From the NCBI GenBank assembly GCA_020636745.1, contig JACJXH010000001.1, forward strand, positions 124,001 through 188,000: a stretch of 64,000 nt of DNA. Direction: 5' to 3'. How positions within the stretch are numbered: the first letter of the stretch is position 1; each line of letters opens with the position of its first letter. Below the pieces are notes generated by a model. That model did no database searches, was not told where the DNA came from, and worked only from the letters and a program-made list of their open reading frames with translations. Positions 44,881 through 54,411 of this stretch are shown piece after piece. A program made the translations under genes and the position numbers. This stretch comes from Lentimicrobiaceae bacterium. Lineage in GTDB: Bacteria > Bacteroidota > Bacteroidia > Bacteroidales > Lentimicrobiaceae.

Positions 44881-46328
44881 TGACAGAATCGCAGCATAGT
44901 ATCCGTTTTCTGTTAAATAGCCAATTGATTGAACTGGACTTTAACCAAACAGAATATAAGCCTACAACTACAGTTTTGAATTATCTGCGTTCGTTGCCTT
45001 TTTATAAAGGGGTGAAGGAGGGTTGTGCCGAAGGTGATTGTGGTGCATGCACCGTTGTGATTGCTGAAAGTATTGCCGGATCGCTGACGTATAAAACCAT
45101 CGATAGTTGTCTGGTTTTTCTGCCAATGCTCCATGGCAAACAATTGATTACAGTTGAGCATCTGGCCCATGATAAAACACTGCATCCTGTTCAGCAGGCC
45201 ATGGTCGATCAGAATGGAAGCCAATGCGGATATTGCACCCCGGGTATTGTAATGTCATTGTTTGGTGTATATAAAAATCACCGGAATCCCGGTTCTGAAG
45301 TGATCAAAGATGCACTTACCGGAAATCTTTGCCGTTGCACAGGTTACCGTCCTATAGTGGATGCAGCTGCAGCGTCGTGCAAAGGAACTGACACGGACCA
45401 ATTCAGTGCGCAATCAGATGATTTGCTGTTGCGGCTCAATTCCATTACTTCGGATACAAGGCCGGTTGTAATAGCGGCCATGAATCAAGAGTATATGAAA
45501 CCGTTTACGTTGAAGGATGCGCTGAATTACAGAGGACAACATCCCGGTGCGATGGTTGTGAGTGGTGCGACTGACGTGGCGCTACGCCAAACCAAGAAAA
45601 GAGAGTTTCTTACCGGGCTGATTGATATCTCAGATGTCAGCGAGTTAAAAATGTTGCGTGAAGATGCTGATACCTATTACATAGGCGCAGGTGTGCAAAT
45701 GGAAATGCTGCGGCAATGGACAGCAACAAGGTTGCCGGCTTTAAAAAACATGCTTGATATTTTTGGATCACTTCAAATCAGAAATGTGGCCACTTTGGGT
45801 GGAAATATTGGCTCTGCTTCACCTATAGGAGATACACTTCCATTATTGATGGCCTGTAAGGCGAAACTAAAACTGCAATCGGCTGAAAAAACCCGGTATT
45901 GTTACCTGGAAGATTTTATCAAAGGATACCGCACAACAGATCTCCAGCCAGATGAATTAATTACAGAGGTTCTCATTCCCAAACCGGCCAAATCAAGTTT
46001 CATCAAATCATATAAGGTTTCCAAACGTAAGGATCTGGATATTTCGACCGTGAGTGCAGGATTTTCCCTTGTTTCCGTAAATGGGACAGTGCAGGAAATT
46101 ATTCTTGCATATGGCGGCATGGCGGCTCAAACTATGCGTGCGGTTCGCACTGAAAGATTCCTTACAGGTAAGACCTGGTCACAGCTTGTAGTAGGGGAGG
46201 CCATGGATATTTTGCATCATGAGTTTTCGCCATTGAGCGATGCGCGCGCCGGCGCTGATTACCGGAGTTTGGTGGCTCGCAACTTACTGATGAAATTCTT
46301 TGTTGAATCGGAAGGAGCTCAGTTATGA
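44877..46328 (+). CDS. xdhA: xanthine dehydrogenase small subunit (2Fe-2S and FAD)
   Basis: 483 residues with the full XdhA layout. The first 2Fe-2S cluster uses C50, C55, C58 and C78; the second uses C117, C120, C152 and C154 (QCGYCTPG and LCRCTGYRP). The FAD-binding domain (about 205-480) contains VVSGATDVALRQ and ATLGGNIGSASPIGD. It passes electrons from the molybdenum site to NAD or another acceptor. Its stop overlaps the start of the large subunit by 4 bases. An in-frame second ATG at residue 2 is equally possible as the start. Confidence 0.92.
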   Translation: MMTESQHSIRFLLNSQLIELDFNQTEYKPTTTVLNYLRSLPFYKGVKEGCAEGDCGACTVVIAESIAGSLTYKTIDSCLVFLPMLHGKQLITVEHLAHDKTLHPVQQAMVDQNGSQCGYCTPGIVMSLFGVYKNHRNPGSEVIKDALTGNLCRCTGYRPIVDAAAASCKGTDTDQFSAQSDDLLLRLNSITSDTRPVVIAAMNQEYMKPFTLKDALNYRGQHPGAMVVSGATDVALRQTKKREFLTGLIDISDVSELKMLREDADTYYIGAGVQMEMLRQWTATRLPALKNMLDIFGSLQIRNVATLGGNIGSASPIGDTLPLLMACKAKLKLQSAEKTRYCYLEDFIKGYRTTDLQPDELITEVLIPKPAKSSFIKSYKVSKRKDLDISTVSAGFSLVSVNGTVQEIILAYGGMAAQTMRAVRTERFLTGKTWSQLVVGEAMDILHHEFSPLSDARAGADYRSLVARNLLMKFFVESEGAQL

Positions 46329-48640
46329 AAAACCAAAACCTGAAGCACGACAGTGCCATCAAACATGTAACCGGGCAGTCAGTGTATGTAAATGATATGG
46401 ATGTGAGCCCTTTGCAGCTTACCGGCCGTGTGGTCTGCAGCCCGTTGTCGCATGCCCGGATTCGATCAGTAAATTTTTCTGAGGCCATGAACCTGCAGGG
46501 GGTTTATGCTGTACTTACTTATAAAGATATTCCGGGTGCCAACCAAATGGGGCCGGTAGTGCATGATGAACCCTGCCTGGCTCAGGATGAAGTTACCTTT
46601 ACAGGACAGGCAATAGTTTTGATTGCTGCCGAAAATGAAGAGGTTGCTTTGGAGGCCGAAAAACTTATTCGTATTGATTATGAAGAACTTGATTCAGTAA
46701 CTGACCTTCATGAAGCTATTAAAAAGGATTTGTTGATTGCGCCGCCCCGCCGCATAGTAAGAGGCAATGCTGACGAGGCTTTCAACAATTGCCCTTACAC
46801 ACTTGCCGGAACTCTTGAAACTGGTGCACAGGAGCATTGGTATCTTGAAACGCAGTCAGCGTTGGCCGTGCCCGGCGAGGGCAATGAAATGTTGATCTAT
46901 GCATCAAGCCAGAATCCATCCGAAACCCAGGCTATTGTGGCAGAGGTGCTCGGCATTTCTAAAAATGAGGTTGATGTGGAAGTCAAGCGCATGGGTGGCG
47001 CTTTCGGAGGAAAAGAAACGCAAGGGAATCATGTTGCAGCCTGGGCTGCACTTTTAGCCTGTAAAACAAAGCGACCGGTTAAGATTCACCTTTTTCGTGA
47101 TGATGATCAGAAAATGACAGGGAAACGCCATCGTTTTATTTCCGATTATCGTGTTGGGTTTGATGCTTCCGGTAAAATTCTGGCATATAAAGTTGTGTTA
47201 AACAGCGATGCCGGTTCTTCAACCGACCTGAGTATGGCCATCCTCGAAAGAGCATTGTTTCATGCTGAAAATGCTTATTTCATTCCCCATATCAGCATTG
47301 TAGGAAAGGCATATAAAACGAATCTTCCGTCAAACACTGCGTTCAGAGGATTTGGCGGTCCACAGGGCATGGCTGTCATTGAAAATGCCATCGACCGTAT
47401 CGCCAGAATGCTAAAAAAGGATGCTGTTGAAATTCGAAAAAGAAACTTCTATGGAATTGCATCTGAAAATATTACGCCTTATGGTAAAATAGTTGAAAAT
47501 AACCGGCTGTTTGCTATTTTCGATCAATTGATGGTTTCATCAGACTATCAGAACCGGAGAGAAGAAATTAACCAGTTTAACCGGCAAAACAGGTTTGTAA
47601 AACGGGGAATGGCGCTAACACCTGTAAAATTTGGCATTTCCTTTACTACCTCATTTTTAAACCAGGCAGGGGCGTTGGTAAATATTTACAAAGATGGAAC
47701 AGTGCAGGTGAATCATGGCGGTACAGAAATGGGACAAGGTTTGTATGCCAAAATGTTAGGCATTGCTTCTCTGGAACTGGGCATCTCTCCGTCATTAATT
47801 AAAATAAGTGCTACAAACACCTCTAAAGTGCCCAATGCATCTGCAACAGCGGCTTCTTCAGGCAGCGACCTGAACGGAATGGCTGTTAAAAATGCGATAG
47901 ATATTCTTAAACTCCGACTTGCTGAGGTAGCCGTTGCTGAATTGCTGAAAAAAGGATTGCCTGATATAAATCCTGCATCCATTATTTTTTCTGAAAATGA
48001 AGTTTATGCATTTGACTTTCCTGAAACCAAAATTAATTTCCAAAGGCTGATTCAGTTAGCTTACCTGGGTCAGGTTAGTTTGAGTGCAACAGGGTTTTAT
48101 AAAACACCGGGCATCCACTTTAATCGCGAAACAGGCTCAGGTAATCCGTTCTACTACTATGCCTATGGTATGGCCGTTTCAGAAGTTCAGGTAGATGTTT
48201 TAACCGGTGAGTATCAGGTGTTAAGGTCTGATATTCTGCACGATGTAGGTGATTCGTTAAACGAAGATATTGATATAGGACAGGTGGAAGGCGGTTTTAT
48301 TCAAGGTGTGGGATGGTGTACTACCGAGGAAATTAAATGGAATGCAAAAGGACAACTGCTGACCCATTCACCTGATACTTATAAGATTCCGACAGTCAAT
48401 GATATTCCCCGCGTTTTTAATGTAAAATTACTGCACGATTTTCCCAACGAAGGTACTATTCGCAAAAGCAAAGCCGTCGGAGAACCTCCTTTTATGCTGG
48501 CGTTTTCGGTTTGGCTGGCCATAAAAGATGCTATATCTGCCGTCGGAAATCATGAATATGAACCTGATTTTTCATTGCCGGCAACGGCTGAAAAGGTTTT
48601 GCTGAGTATTGAGAATATGAATAAAAAAATGCATCCATAA
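46325..48640 (+). CDS. xdhB: xanthine dehydrogenase large (molybdenum) subunit
   Basis: 771 residues, close to the eukaryotic and Rhodobacter xanthine dehydrogenase pattern. E231 in GGAFGGKE, R309 in ERALFH and the Glu in AVGEPP correspond to the catalytic residues of the bovine enzyme (E802, R880, E1261). F343 in FRGFGGPQ and the Phe in FGISFT match the two substrate-stacking phenylalanines. This set is characteristic of enzymes that oxidise hypoxanthine and xanthine, so the product is probably urate. It overlaps the small subunit gene and is expected to form an alpha2beta2 complex with it. Confidence 0.93.
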   Translation: MKNQNLKHDSAIKHVTGQSVYVNDMDVSPLQLTGRVVCSPLSHARIRSVNFSEAMNLQGVYAVLTYKDIPGANQMGPVVHDEPCLAQDEVTFTGQAIVLIAAENEEVALEAEKLIRIDYEELDSVTDLHEAIKKDLLIAPPRRIVRGNADEAFNNCPYTLAGTLETGAQEHWYLETQSALAVPGEGNEMLIYASSQNPSETQAIVAEVLGISKNEVDVEVKRMGGAFGGKETQGNHVAAWAALLACKTKRPVKIHLFRDDDQKMTGKRHRFISDYRVGFDASGKILAYKVVLNSDAGSSTDLSMAILERALFHAENAYFIPHISIVGKAYKTNLPSNTAFRGFGGPQGMAVIENAIDRIARMLKKDAVEIRKRNFYGIASENITPYGKIVENNRLFAIFDQLMVSSDYQNRREEINQFNRQNRFVKRGMALTPVKFGISFTTSFLNQAGALVNIYKDGTVQVNHGGTEMGQGLYAKMLGIASLELGISPSLIKISATNTSKVPNASATAASSGSDLNGMAVKNAIDILKLRLAEVAVAELLKKGLPDINPASIIFSENEVYAFDFPETKINFQRLIQLAYLGQVSLSATGFYKTPGIHFNRETGSGNPFYYYAYGMAVSEVQVDVLTGEYQVLRSDILHDVGDSLNEDIDIGQVEGGFIQGVGWCTTEEIKWNAKGQLLTHSPDTYKIPTVNDIPRVFNVKLLHDFPNEGTIRKSKAVGEPPFMLAFSVWLAIKDAISAVGNHEYEPDFSLPATAEKVLLSIENMNKKMHP

Positions 48641-48757
48641 CATTTTCCTGACGTTGATGCTTTCGGACTTAACGTCTTTCTTATGCTCTGTGGTGTTAGT
48701 TGTTTCGGGGAAGAATACCTTTTAATGCACACTTCAAATTCTAAAAACGATAATAGA

Positions 48758-49945
48758 ATGAAAGAAATTTTTGAAAAAATCAATGCTTTGTCTCATCAAT
48801 ACAGAGACTATACTGCTGAAAATTTGTCGAAACTCGTGCAGATAAAATCCACCAGTATGTTCGAAAAGGACGTGCAGCTGGAATTAAAACGCCAGATGGA
48901 AGAGGCTGGTTTTGATGAAGTTCGTATCGACGGGCTGGGCAATGTGATTGGACGGATTGGGAACGGAAAAAGAATCCTGGCTATTGATGGGCATATGGAT
49001 ACCGTAGATGTAGGTAATGCTGCCAACTGGACATTCGATCCTTTCAGCGGCGAAATTAAGGATGGTTTTGTGCATGGGCGCGGAACGGTTGATCAAAAAG
49101 GTGGTCCGGCAGCTGCAGTAACCAGCGGAAGGATATTAAAAGAACTTGGTTTTGATCGCGATCTGACAATTTTGGTGGTGGGAAGTGTAATGGAAGAAGA
49201 TTGTGACGGGCTTTGCTGGAAATACCTGGTAGAGGAGGAAGGTATCAGACCTGATTTTGCCATCAGCACCGAGCCAACCAATCTTAATATTTATCGCGGA
49301 CATCGTGGCAGAATGGAAATTGTGGTAAAATTCAATGGCATTTCCTGCCACGGTAGCGCACCCGAGCGTGGTAAAAATGCCATTTATGCGGCAGCCAGAG
49401 CTGCTCTTGAAATTGAAAAACTGAATGAACGTCTTCCATTCGATGATTTTTTGGGCAAAGGAAGCATTACCATTTCTGAAATTAAATCAGGAAGTCCTTC
49501 GTTGTGTGCAGTGGCCGATTATGCTCAGTTTCACCTCGACCGCAGGCTTACCTGGGGCGAAAGTAAAGAATCGGCAGTTGCTGAAATACAGGAGATTATC
49601 AAAGATATGGACGCTTCGGTTGAAGTGCTTCATTATGAAGAGATAGCCTATACAGGGCTCAAATACGGAATGGAAAAATATTACCCCACCTGGAAAATTC
49701 CGGCCGACCATAAGGCTGTAACTACAGGCGTGGAAGCCTATTCACAGTTGCTTGGCAAAGCGCCTGTGGTTGATAAATGGACTTTTTCCACCAATGGAGT
49801 GACCATCAATGGTTATTATGGCATTCCCATTATCGGATTCGGGCCGGGCAATGAGGTAATGGCTCATGCGCCCAACGAAAAAGTACCCATCGATCACCTC
49901 GAAGTAGCAGCCGCATTTTATGCAGCCTATGCCTATTTGATTTGA
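48758..49945 (+). CDS. ygeY: YgeY-type M20 metallohydrolase (selenium/purine-linked)
   Basis: 395 residues from the ATG at 48758. M20-family zinc ligands are visible: DGHMDTVD (H79, D81), GRGTVDQKGG, EEDCDG and STEPTN. The overall sequence matches the YgeY group, found almost only in clusters with Se-dependent molybdenum hydroxylases. The family is thought to hydrolyse a ring-opened purine intermediate, but the substrate is not firmly known. An in-frame ATG 25 codons earlier gives no extra domain. It sits 117 bases after the large xanthine dehydrogenase subunit. Confidence 0.88.
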   Translation: MKEIFEKINALSHQYRDYTAENLSKLVQIKSTSMFEKDVQLELKRQMEEAGFDEVRIDGLGNVIGRIGNGKRILAIDGHMDTVDVGNAANWTFDPFSGEIKDGFVHGRGTVDQKGGPAAAVTSGRILKELGFDRDLTILVVGSVMEEDCDGLCWKYLVEEEGIRPDFAISTEPTNLNIYRGHRGRMEIVVKFNGISCHGSAPERGKNAIYAAARAALEIEKLNERLPFDDFLGKGSITISEIKSGSPSLCAVADYAQFHLDRRLTWGESKESAVAEIQEIIKDMDASVEVLHYEEIAYTGLKYGMEKYYPTWKIPADHKAVTTGVEAYSQLLGKAPVVDKWTFSTNGVTINGYYGIPIIGFGPGNEVMAHAPNEKVPIDHLEVAAAFYAAYAYLI

Positions 49946-50000
49946 TAAGTTGTGCAAATGAAAGCATCGTGAAAATTTATTAACAGAAAAGAACTTTTTT

Positions 50001-51188
50001 ATGTCAAATTTCATTCAACTGATTGAAGAACTTAAAAAATTAAATTCCGGGCTTTATGCAAAGGACTTTCTGCTCACCTGGGATAAAACTGAAGATGAAC
50101 TAAAGCAAACGCTATTAGTGGCTGAGGCGCTCAAACATCTGCGCGATCATAATATTTCAGCCAGATGTTTCGATTCAGGACTGGCCATTTCTAATTTCAG
50201 AGATAACTCAACCCGTACCCGTTTTTCATTTGCTTCTGCCTGTAATTTGCTAGGTCTGGAAGTTCAGGATCTGGATGAAACAAAGTCGCAGATTGCTCAT
50301 GGCGAAACAGTGCGCGAGACAGCCAATATGATCAGTTTTTTAACCGATGTGATTGGAATCCGCGATGATATGTTTTTGGGTGAAGGACATACTTATATGA
50401 AAGAAGTGGGCGCTGCGCTCGACGATGGGTTTGAGCATGGCGTATTGCCTCAGCGTCCTGGCATTGTTAACCTGCAGTGTGATATTGATCATCCTACTCA
50501 GTCAATGGCTGATTTGTTGCACCTGGCAAATTATTTTGGTGGCATTGAAAATCTGAAAGGAAAGAAAATTGCGATGACATGGGCTTATTCTCCCAGTTAT
50601 GGAAAGCCACTTTCTGTTCCTCAGGGAATTATAGGTTTGATGTCCCGTTTTGGAATGGAAGTCGATTTGGCTTACCCCGAAGGCTACAGCCTGATTCCTG
50701 AAGTTGTAGATTTGGCCGGAAAAAATGCGACTGCTTCCGGAGGAAAATTCAGAGTAGTGAATAGTATGGATGAGGCTTTTAAAAATGCTGATATCGTTTA
50801 TCCTAAAAGCTGGGCTCCTTTTGCTGTTATGCAGCGTCGTACTGCTTTGCTTAAAAATAGTGACAAAGATGGTTTGAAACTGCTCGAGCAGGAATGCCTG
50901 GCCAACAACGCCCGTTTTAAAGATTGGGAATGCACTGAAGAGAAAATGAAACTTACCAAGGGCGGTAAAGCGCTTTATATGCATTGCCTGCCGGCTGATA
51001 TTTCAGGCATTTCCTGCAGGGAAGGCGAAGTACAGGCTTCTGTTTTTGAACGTTATCGCATCGAAACATACAAGGAGGCCGGTTACAAGCCTTATATCAT
51101 TGCCGCTATGATATTGAATAATAAGTTTGAAAATGCTGCTGAAGTGCTTCAAAGGCTTTATACGGAGAATCGTAAGAGAATAAGTTAA
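50001..51188 (+). CDS. ygeW: YgeW-type knotted carbamoyltransferase
   Basis: 395 residues with the carbamoyl phosphate site NSTRTRFSF (S70-T71-R72-T73-R74) and the HPTQSMADLLHL motif; a trefoil-knot type C-terminal half carries MHCLPADISG. YgeW belongs to the knotted transcarbamylases, and purine-degrading bacteria are thought to use it to turn a ureido intermediate into carbamoyl phosphate plus an amine. A carbamate kinase normally supplies ATP from that product, but none is seen in this window. It follows ygeY by 55 bases. Confidence 0.9.
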   Translation: MSNFIQLIEELKKLNSGLYAKDFLLTWDKTEDELKQTLLVAEALKHLRDHNISARCFDSGLAISNFRDNSTRTRFSFASACNLLGLEVQDLDETKSQIAHGETVRETANMISFLTDVIGIRDDMFLGEGHTYMKEVGAALDDGFEHGVLPQRPGIVNLQCDIDHPTQSMADLLHLANYFGGIENLKGKKIAMTWAYSPSYGKPLSVPQGIIGLMSRFGMEVDLAYPEGYSLIPEVVDLAGKNATASGGKFRVVNSMDEAFKNADIVYPKSWAPFAVMQRRTALLKNSDKDGLKLLEQECLANNARFKDWECTEEKMKLTKGGKALYMHCLPADISGISCREGEVQASVFERYRIETYKEAGYKPYIIAAMILNNKFENAAEVLQRLYTENRKRIS

Positions 51189-51206
51189 ATTCAATTAAAT
51201 TTTAAA

Positions 51207-51240
51207 CATCCCGGTTTGCTGCCTGAAGTAAATCGGGATG
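51207..51240 (+). terminator. possible weak terminator after ygeW
   Basis: CATCCCGGTTT pairs with AAATCGGGATG (11 bp with one G-T pair), 18 bases past the ygeW stop. A T run appears only about 17 bases later, so termination may be partial and the methylase gene could receive read-through. Confidence 0.45.
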
Positions 51241-51374
51241 CTTTATAGCCCGGAGGGTGTTTTTTTTACGTCCTTTGCAGATGAGTTTTGCCGTTTATGC
51301 GCTTTTTTCTGATGTTTACCTGGTAAGATGTCAGTAATAAATCCTGATTTTATAATATTAACTGATTGTAATAC

Positions 51375-52283
51375 ATGAAATTAACTTCCGATAAAGTTGC
51401 TGCTAAACCTTTTCTGAAATGGGCCGGAGGGAAATCTCAGTTGATTCCTGAAATTGGGAAGATTGTGCCAATTGAATTTTTAAGTAGACCAAACGTAACT
51501 TATGTTGAGCCTTTTATAGGCAGTGGTGCTGTTTTGTTCTGGATATTGAGTAAGTTTCCAGATTTGAAAAAGGCGGTTATCAATGATATTAACCCAGACC
51601 TCTCCGGGGTTTATTCTGTCATCAGAGATAACCCCGAAAGTTTGATAAATGAATTGAACTTGCTGCAGGCTACGTATAAAAAAATTGCAACAGAAAGTGA
51701 AAAAAAAGAATTTTATCTGAGTATCAGGCGTTTATATAATGCAAGACGTTATAATGCTCTTACAGGCGCTTCATACCTGATATTTTTAAACCGTACTTGT
51801 TTTAACGGGCTTTACAGGGTTAATAGTAAAAATGAGTTCAATGTCCCTTTTGGCAGATATGTGAATCCTAAAATAAGTGATCCTGAAAATATTTTACTGG
51901 TGAGCAAAGCCCTGCAAAAAGTAACGATATTGAATGGCGATTTTGTTGAAACAGCCAATTATATCGAAGGTCAGGCATTTTATTATTTTGACCCACCTTA
52001 CCGGCCTTTGAATAAAACAGCTGCGTTTAACTCTTATTCTGCTGAAATTTTTAATGACAGGGAGCAGGAGCGTCTTTATCGTTTTTGTGATCTTCTTCAT
52101 TCCGAAAATCATTTATGGCTGCTAAGTAATTCTGATCCCAAAAATATTGACCAAACTGATACTTTCTTTGATGATTTGTATGCCGCTTTTTCAATCAAGC
52201 GTGTAAATGCAAGCCGAAGGATTAATTCAAACCCCTCAAAACGCGGTGAGATTAAGGAATTACTTATTTCAAATTACGGATGA
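51375..52283 (+). CDS. solitary Dam/DpnM-like DNA adenine methylase (probably GATC)
   Basis: 302 residues. FLKWAGGKSQL at the N-terminus and YVEPFIGSGAV form the SAM-binding part, and YFDPPYRPL is the catalytic DPPY motif of the D12 class. The C-terminal half (LSNSDPKN, RVNASRRINSN) follows the DpnM/MboIA branch, which methylates adenine in GATC. No matching restriction endonuclease lies beside it, so it may have a regulatory or repair role. It stands between the purine genes and is followed by a convergent small gene. Confidence 0.85.
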   Translation: MKLTSDKVAAKPFLKWAGGKSQLIPEIGKIVPIEFLSRPNVTYVEPFIGSGAVLFWILSKFPDLKKAVINDINPDLSGVYSVIRDNPESLINELNLLQATYKKIATESEKKEFYLSIRRLYNARRYNALTGASYLIFLNRTCFNGLYRVNSKNEFNVPFGRYVNPKISDPENILLVSKALQKVTILNGDFVETANYIEGQAFYYFDPPYRPLNKTAAFNSYSAEIFNDREQERLYRFCDLLHSENHLWLLSNSDPKNIDQTDTFFDDLYAAFSIKRVNASRRINSNPSKRGEIKELLISNYG

Positions 52284-52329
52284 AGGTGAGCGCTGTTTTT
52301 CCCTGTTTATTCTTTCTTATTTTCTGCCG

Positions 52330-52818
52330 TCAGAATCCTTTAGTCCTCATAACCTCATCCAAATCTTTCCATTTTTTTCCTTTCGAAAACACGGCTGAAG
52401 TTTCCGGGCTTGAATTTTCAATCAAAATCTGATAAATGCCCAGTCTTTTAATGCGTTTGCCTAATTTGGTGTTCAGTTTATTTTCTTCAGCCACCATTCC
52501 AGCATAAATTACGGTGAACCAAATGTCGGCTTCTTCAGCGTCAGCTCCATAAGCATTTGATATGTCTGATATAAGCTGCAGGGTTTCAGAATTGATCTCC
52601 TTCCCTGTTTGGTTGTAAATGCTTACAAAGTCATTGTAAAGTTTCTGGCTTCCATGCTTGATGCCTAATGTTTGCATAAAACTGAAATATTCATGATCGC
52701 GGGGTGCATAACGAGGCTTGCCCTGACGAAGCAGATAAACGCACCAATCGTCAAATATTCCTTTGTCAAATTCAACCTGATTCCGGTTTTTGATTTCTTT
52801 TACCAGTCGTTTCATCAT
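52330..52818 (-). CDS. conserved hypothetical protein (DUF7004-like)
   Basis: 162 residues, starting MMKRLVKEIKNRNQVEFDKG with a second possible ATG at codon 2. It is a soluble helical protein with a conserved-looking core (DDWCVYLLRQGKPRYAPRDHEYF, then WFTVIYAGMVAEENK and KRIKRLGIYQIL). I associate it with a Bacteroidota family of unknown function, sometimes labelled DUF7004, but cannot confirm this here. It converges on the adenine methylase gene with 46 bases between stop codons. No nuclease motif is visible. Confidence 0.6.
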   Translation of the reverse strand: MMKRLVKEIKNRNQVEFDKGIFDDWCVYLLRQGKPRYAPRDHEYFSFMQTLGIKHGSQKLYNDFVSIYNQTGKEINSETLQLISDISNAYGADAEEADIWFTVIYAGMVAEENKLNTKLGKRIKRLGIYQILIENSSPETSAVFSKGKKWKDLDEVMRTKGF

Positions 52819-53027
52819 ACAGGGTTTAGGATGAGGCTTTTATCCCTGCAATTTAAGGCTTTTTCCCAAAAAAATAATCCTGAGTTTGAACTTACCTTCA
52901 GCTTTTTGACAAGAACGGTCTGTAAACTTATGCGAACTTACTTTAAATTATTTGGCAGGACGACTTGTAATTTGCATGTAATCAATATTATAAAAAGGCT
53001 AATTTCTTTGTTTCCCCAAATGGGACA

Positions 53028-54353
53028 TCATAAAATCTCAAATCTTTCTTTTATAAATACCATGTCAGCATGCCCCTGCAACTCCATTCCTTCGTAAATA
53101 TTGGAGTCGCAATTCTGTAATTGGCTGTTGACCGAAACAGTAGTTTTCTTTTCCGGATTCCAGATAATTAAATCAGCTTCTGCTCCTTCGCTTATCTGTC
53201 CTTTATGTGGAAATAGTCCGAAAATTTTTGCCGCATTTGTTGAGGTGAGTGAGATAAATTGCTGAAGATTGATTCGCTGCTTCATTACTCCGTATGTGTA
53301 CAGCAACGCTAAACGAAACTCAACACCTCCTGCGCCATTGGGAATTTTAGTAAAATCATGAAGGCCGGTATCCTTTTGGCCAAAAGTATTAAACGGGCAA
53401 TGGTCGGTTGAAATGACATCAACAGTTCCATCCTGCAGTGCAGCCCAAAGGGCTAACTGATCCTGTATGCTCCTGATAGGGGGGCTGATTACATATTTCA
53501 AAACCTCTGCCGATGGTTTTTCGTAAACACTTTCATCAAGCAGCAGATATTGCGGGCATGTTTCACAAAAAACCGGCAATCCTTCTGATTTAGCCTGCCT
53601 GATGTAGTTAATTGATTGAGCGGTTGAGGTGTGAACGATATATGTCTGGCAGCCTGTTTCTCTGCATAGGTCTATAACTTTTTTTACAGAATCCGATTCT
53701 GTTTCATTTGGCCGTGATACTGCATGAAACCGGGGCGCAGTTTTTCCCTGAGCGAGCAGTGCTTTTTGGGTTTTCAATATAGTATCACCTTCTTCACAGT
53801 GCACCATCACCACAGCGCCAAGTGAAGCGGCTGTTTTCATCACTTCCTCAAGTTCGGAATATTCGATGCCAATACTTCCCTTGTAGGCCAGGTATACTTT
53901 AAAGGAGTGAATGCCAGCTTCTTTAACGCACCAATGCATTTGCCGGGGAATGGTATGGTCAAACCAGGTTATACCCATGTGCAGCCGGCACTCTGTTAAA
54001 CTTTTTTGTGCCTCTCTCTGCCGGTTTTCAAATGCTTCTTTTAATGATTGTCCTCTGGATGGAGTAACAAAGTCGAAACAAAAAGTAGTACCTCCGGCGA
54101 GGGCAGCCCGGCTGCCTGTCAGAAAATCATCGCAGGATGGGCCGGCTGGAGTGGGAAGTTGAAAATGAACATGTGCATCAATGCCACCGGGAAGGATAAT
54201 TTTGCCTGAGGCTTCTGTCAGGTTCGTTTTATCTGCATCATAACTCAGATTTTTACCAATTTTCTTAATTTTTCCATCAACGATAAGAAGATCGTTTTCT
54301 TCCATCCTGTTTGACAAAACTAAAATGCCATTTTTGATAAGAACCTGCTCCAT
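53028..54353 (-). CDS. hyuA: dihydropyrimidinase/hydantoinase-like amidohydrolase
   Basis: 441 residues from the ATG at 54351-54353. The binuclear zinc site is complete: H61 and H63 in DAHVHF, the carboxylated-lysine motif SFKVYLAYK (K152), and downstream His in VHCEEGD and VHTSTAQS with Asp in STDHCPF. It opens cyclic amides such as dihydropyrimidines, hydantoins or, in this setting, a purine-derived ring. The same family member accompanies ssnA, ygfK and xdhD in E. coli. A longer in-frame start at 54380 adds nothing. It follows the YgjV-like gene by 58 bases. Confidence 0.87.
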   Translation of the reverse strand: MEQVLIKNGILVLSNRMEENDLLIVDGKIKKIGKNLSYDADKTNLTEASGKIILPGGIDAHVHFQLPTPAGPSCDDFLTGSRAALAGGTTFCFDFVTPSRGQSLKEAFENRQREAQKSLTECRLHMGITWFDHTIPRQMHWCVKEAGIHSFKVYLAYKGSIGIEYSELEEVMKTAASLGAVVMVHCEEGDTILKTQKALLAQGKTAPRFHAVSRPNETESDSVKKVIDLCRETGCQTYIVHTSTAQSINYIRQAKSEGLPVFCETCPQYLLLDESVYEKPSAEVLKYVISPPIRSIQDQLALWAALQDGTVDVISTDHCPFNTFGQKDTGLHDFTKIPNGAGGVEFRLALLYTYGVMKQRINLQQFISLTSTNAAKIFGLFPHKGQISEGAEADLIIWNPEKKTTVSVNSQLQNCDSNIYEGMELQGHADMVFIKERFEIL

Positions 54354-54411
54354 AATTATGGTTTTTGGCCTGAAAAGCAATGTAATTTTTTAATGCCCTG
54401 GCTGATTGCAG

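Noticed and set aside
50502..50984. 160-codon open frame antisense to ygeW
   Set aside because: ygeW is complete and well conserved on the plus strand; the antisense translation is not protein-like.
51375..52818. Complete restriction-modification system
   Set aside because: The gene beside the methylase shows no nuclease motif and does not resemble DpnII/MboI endonucleases.
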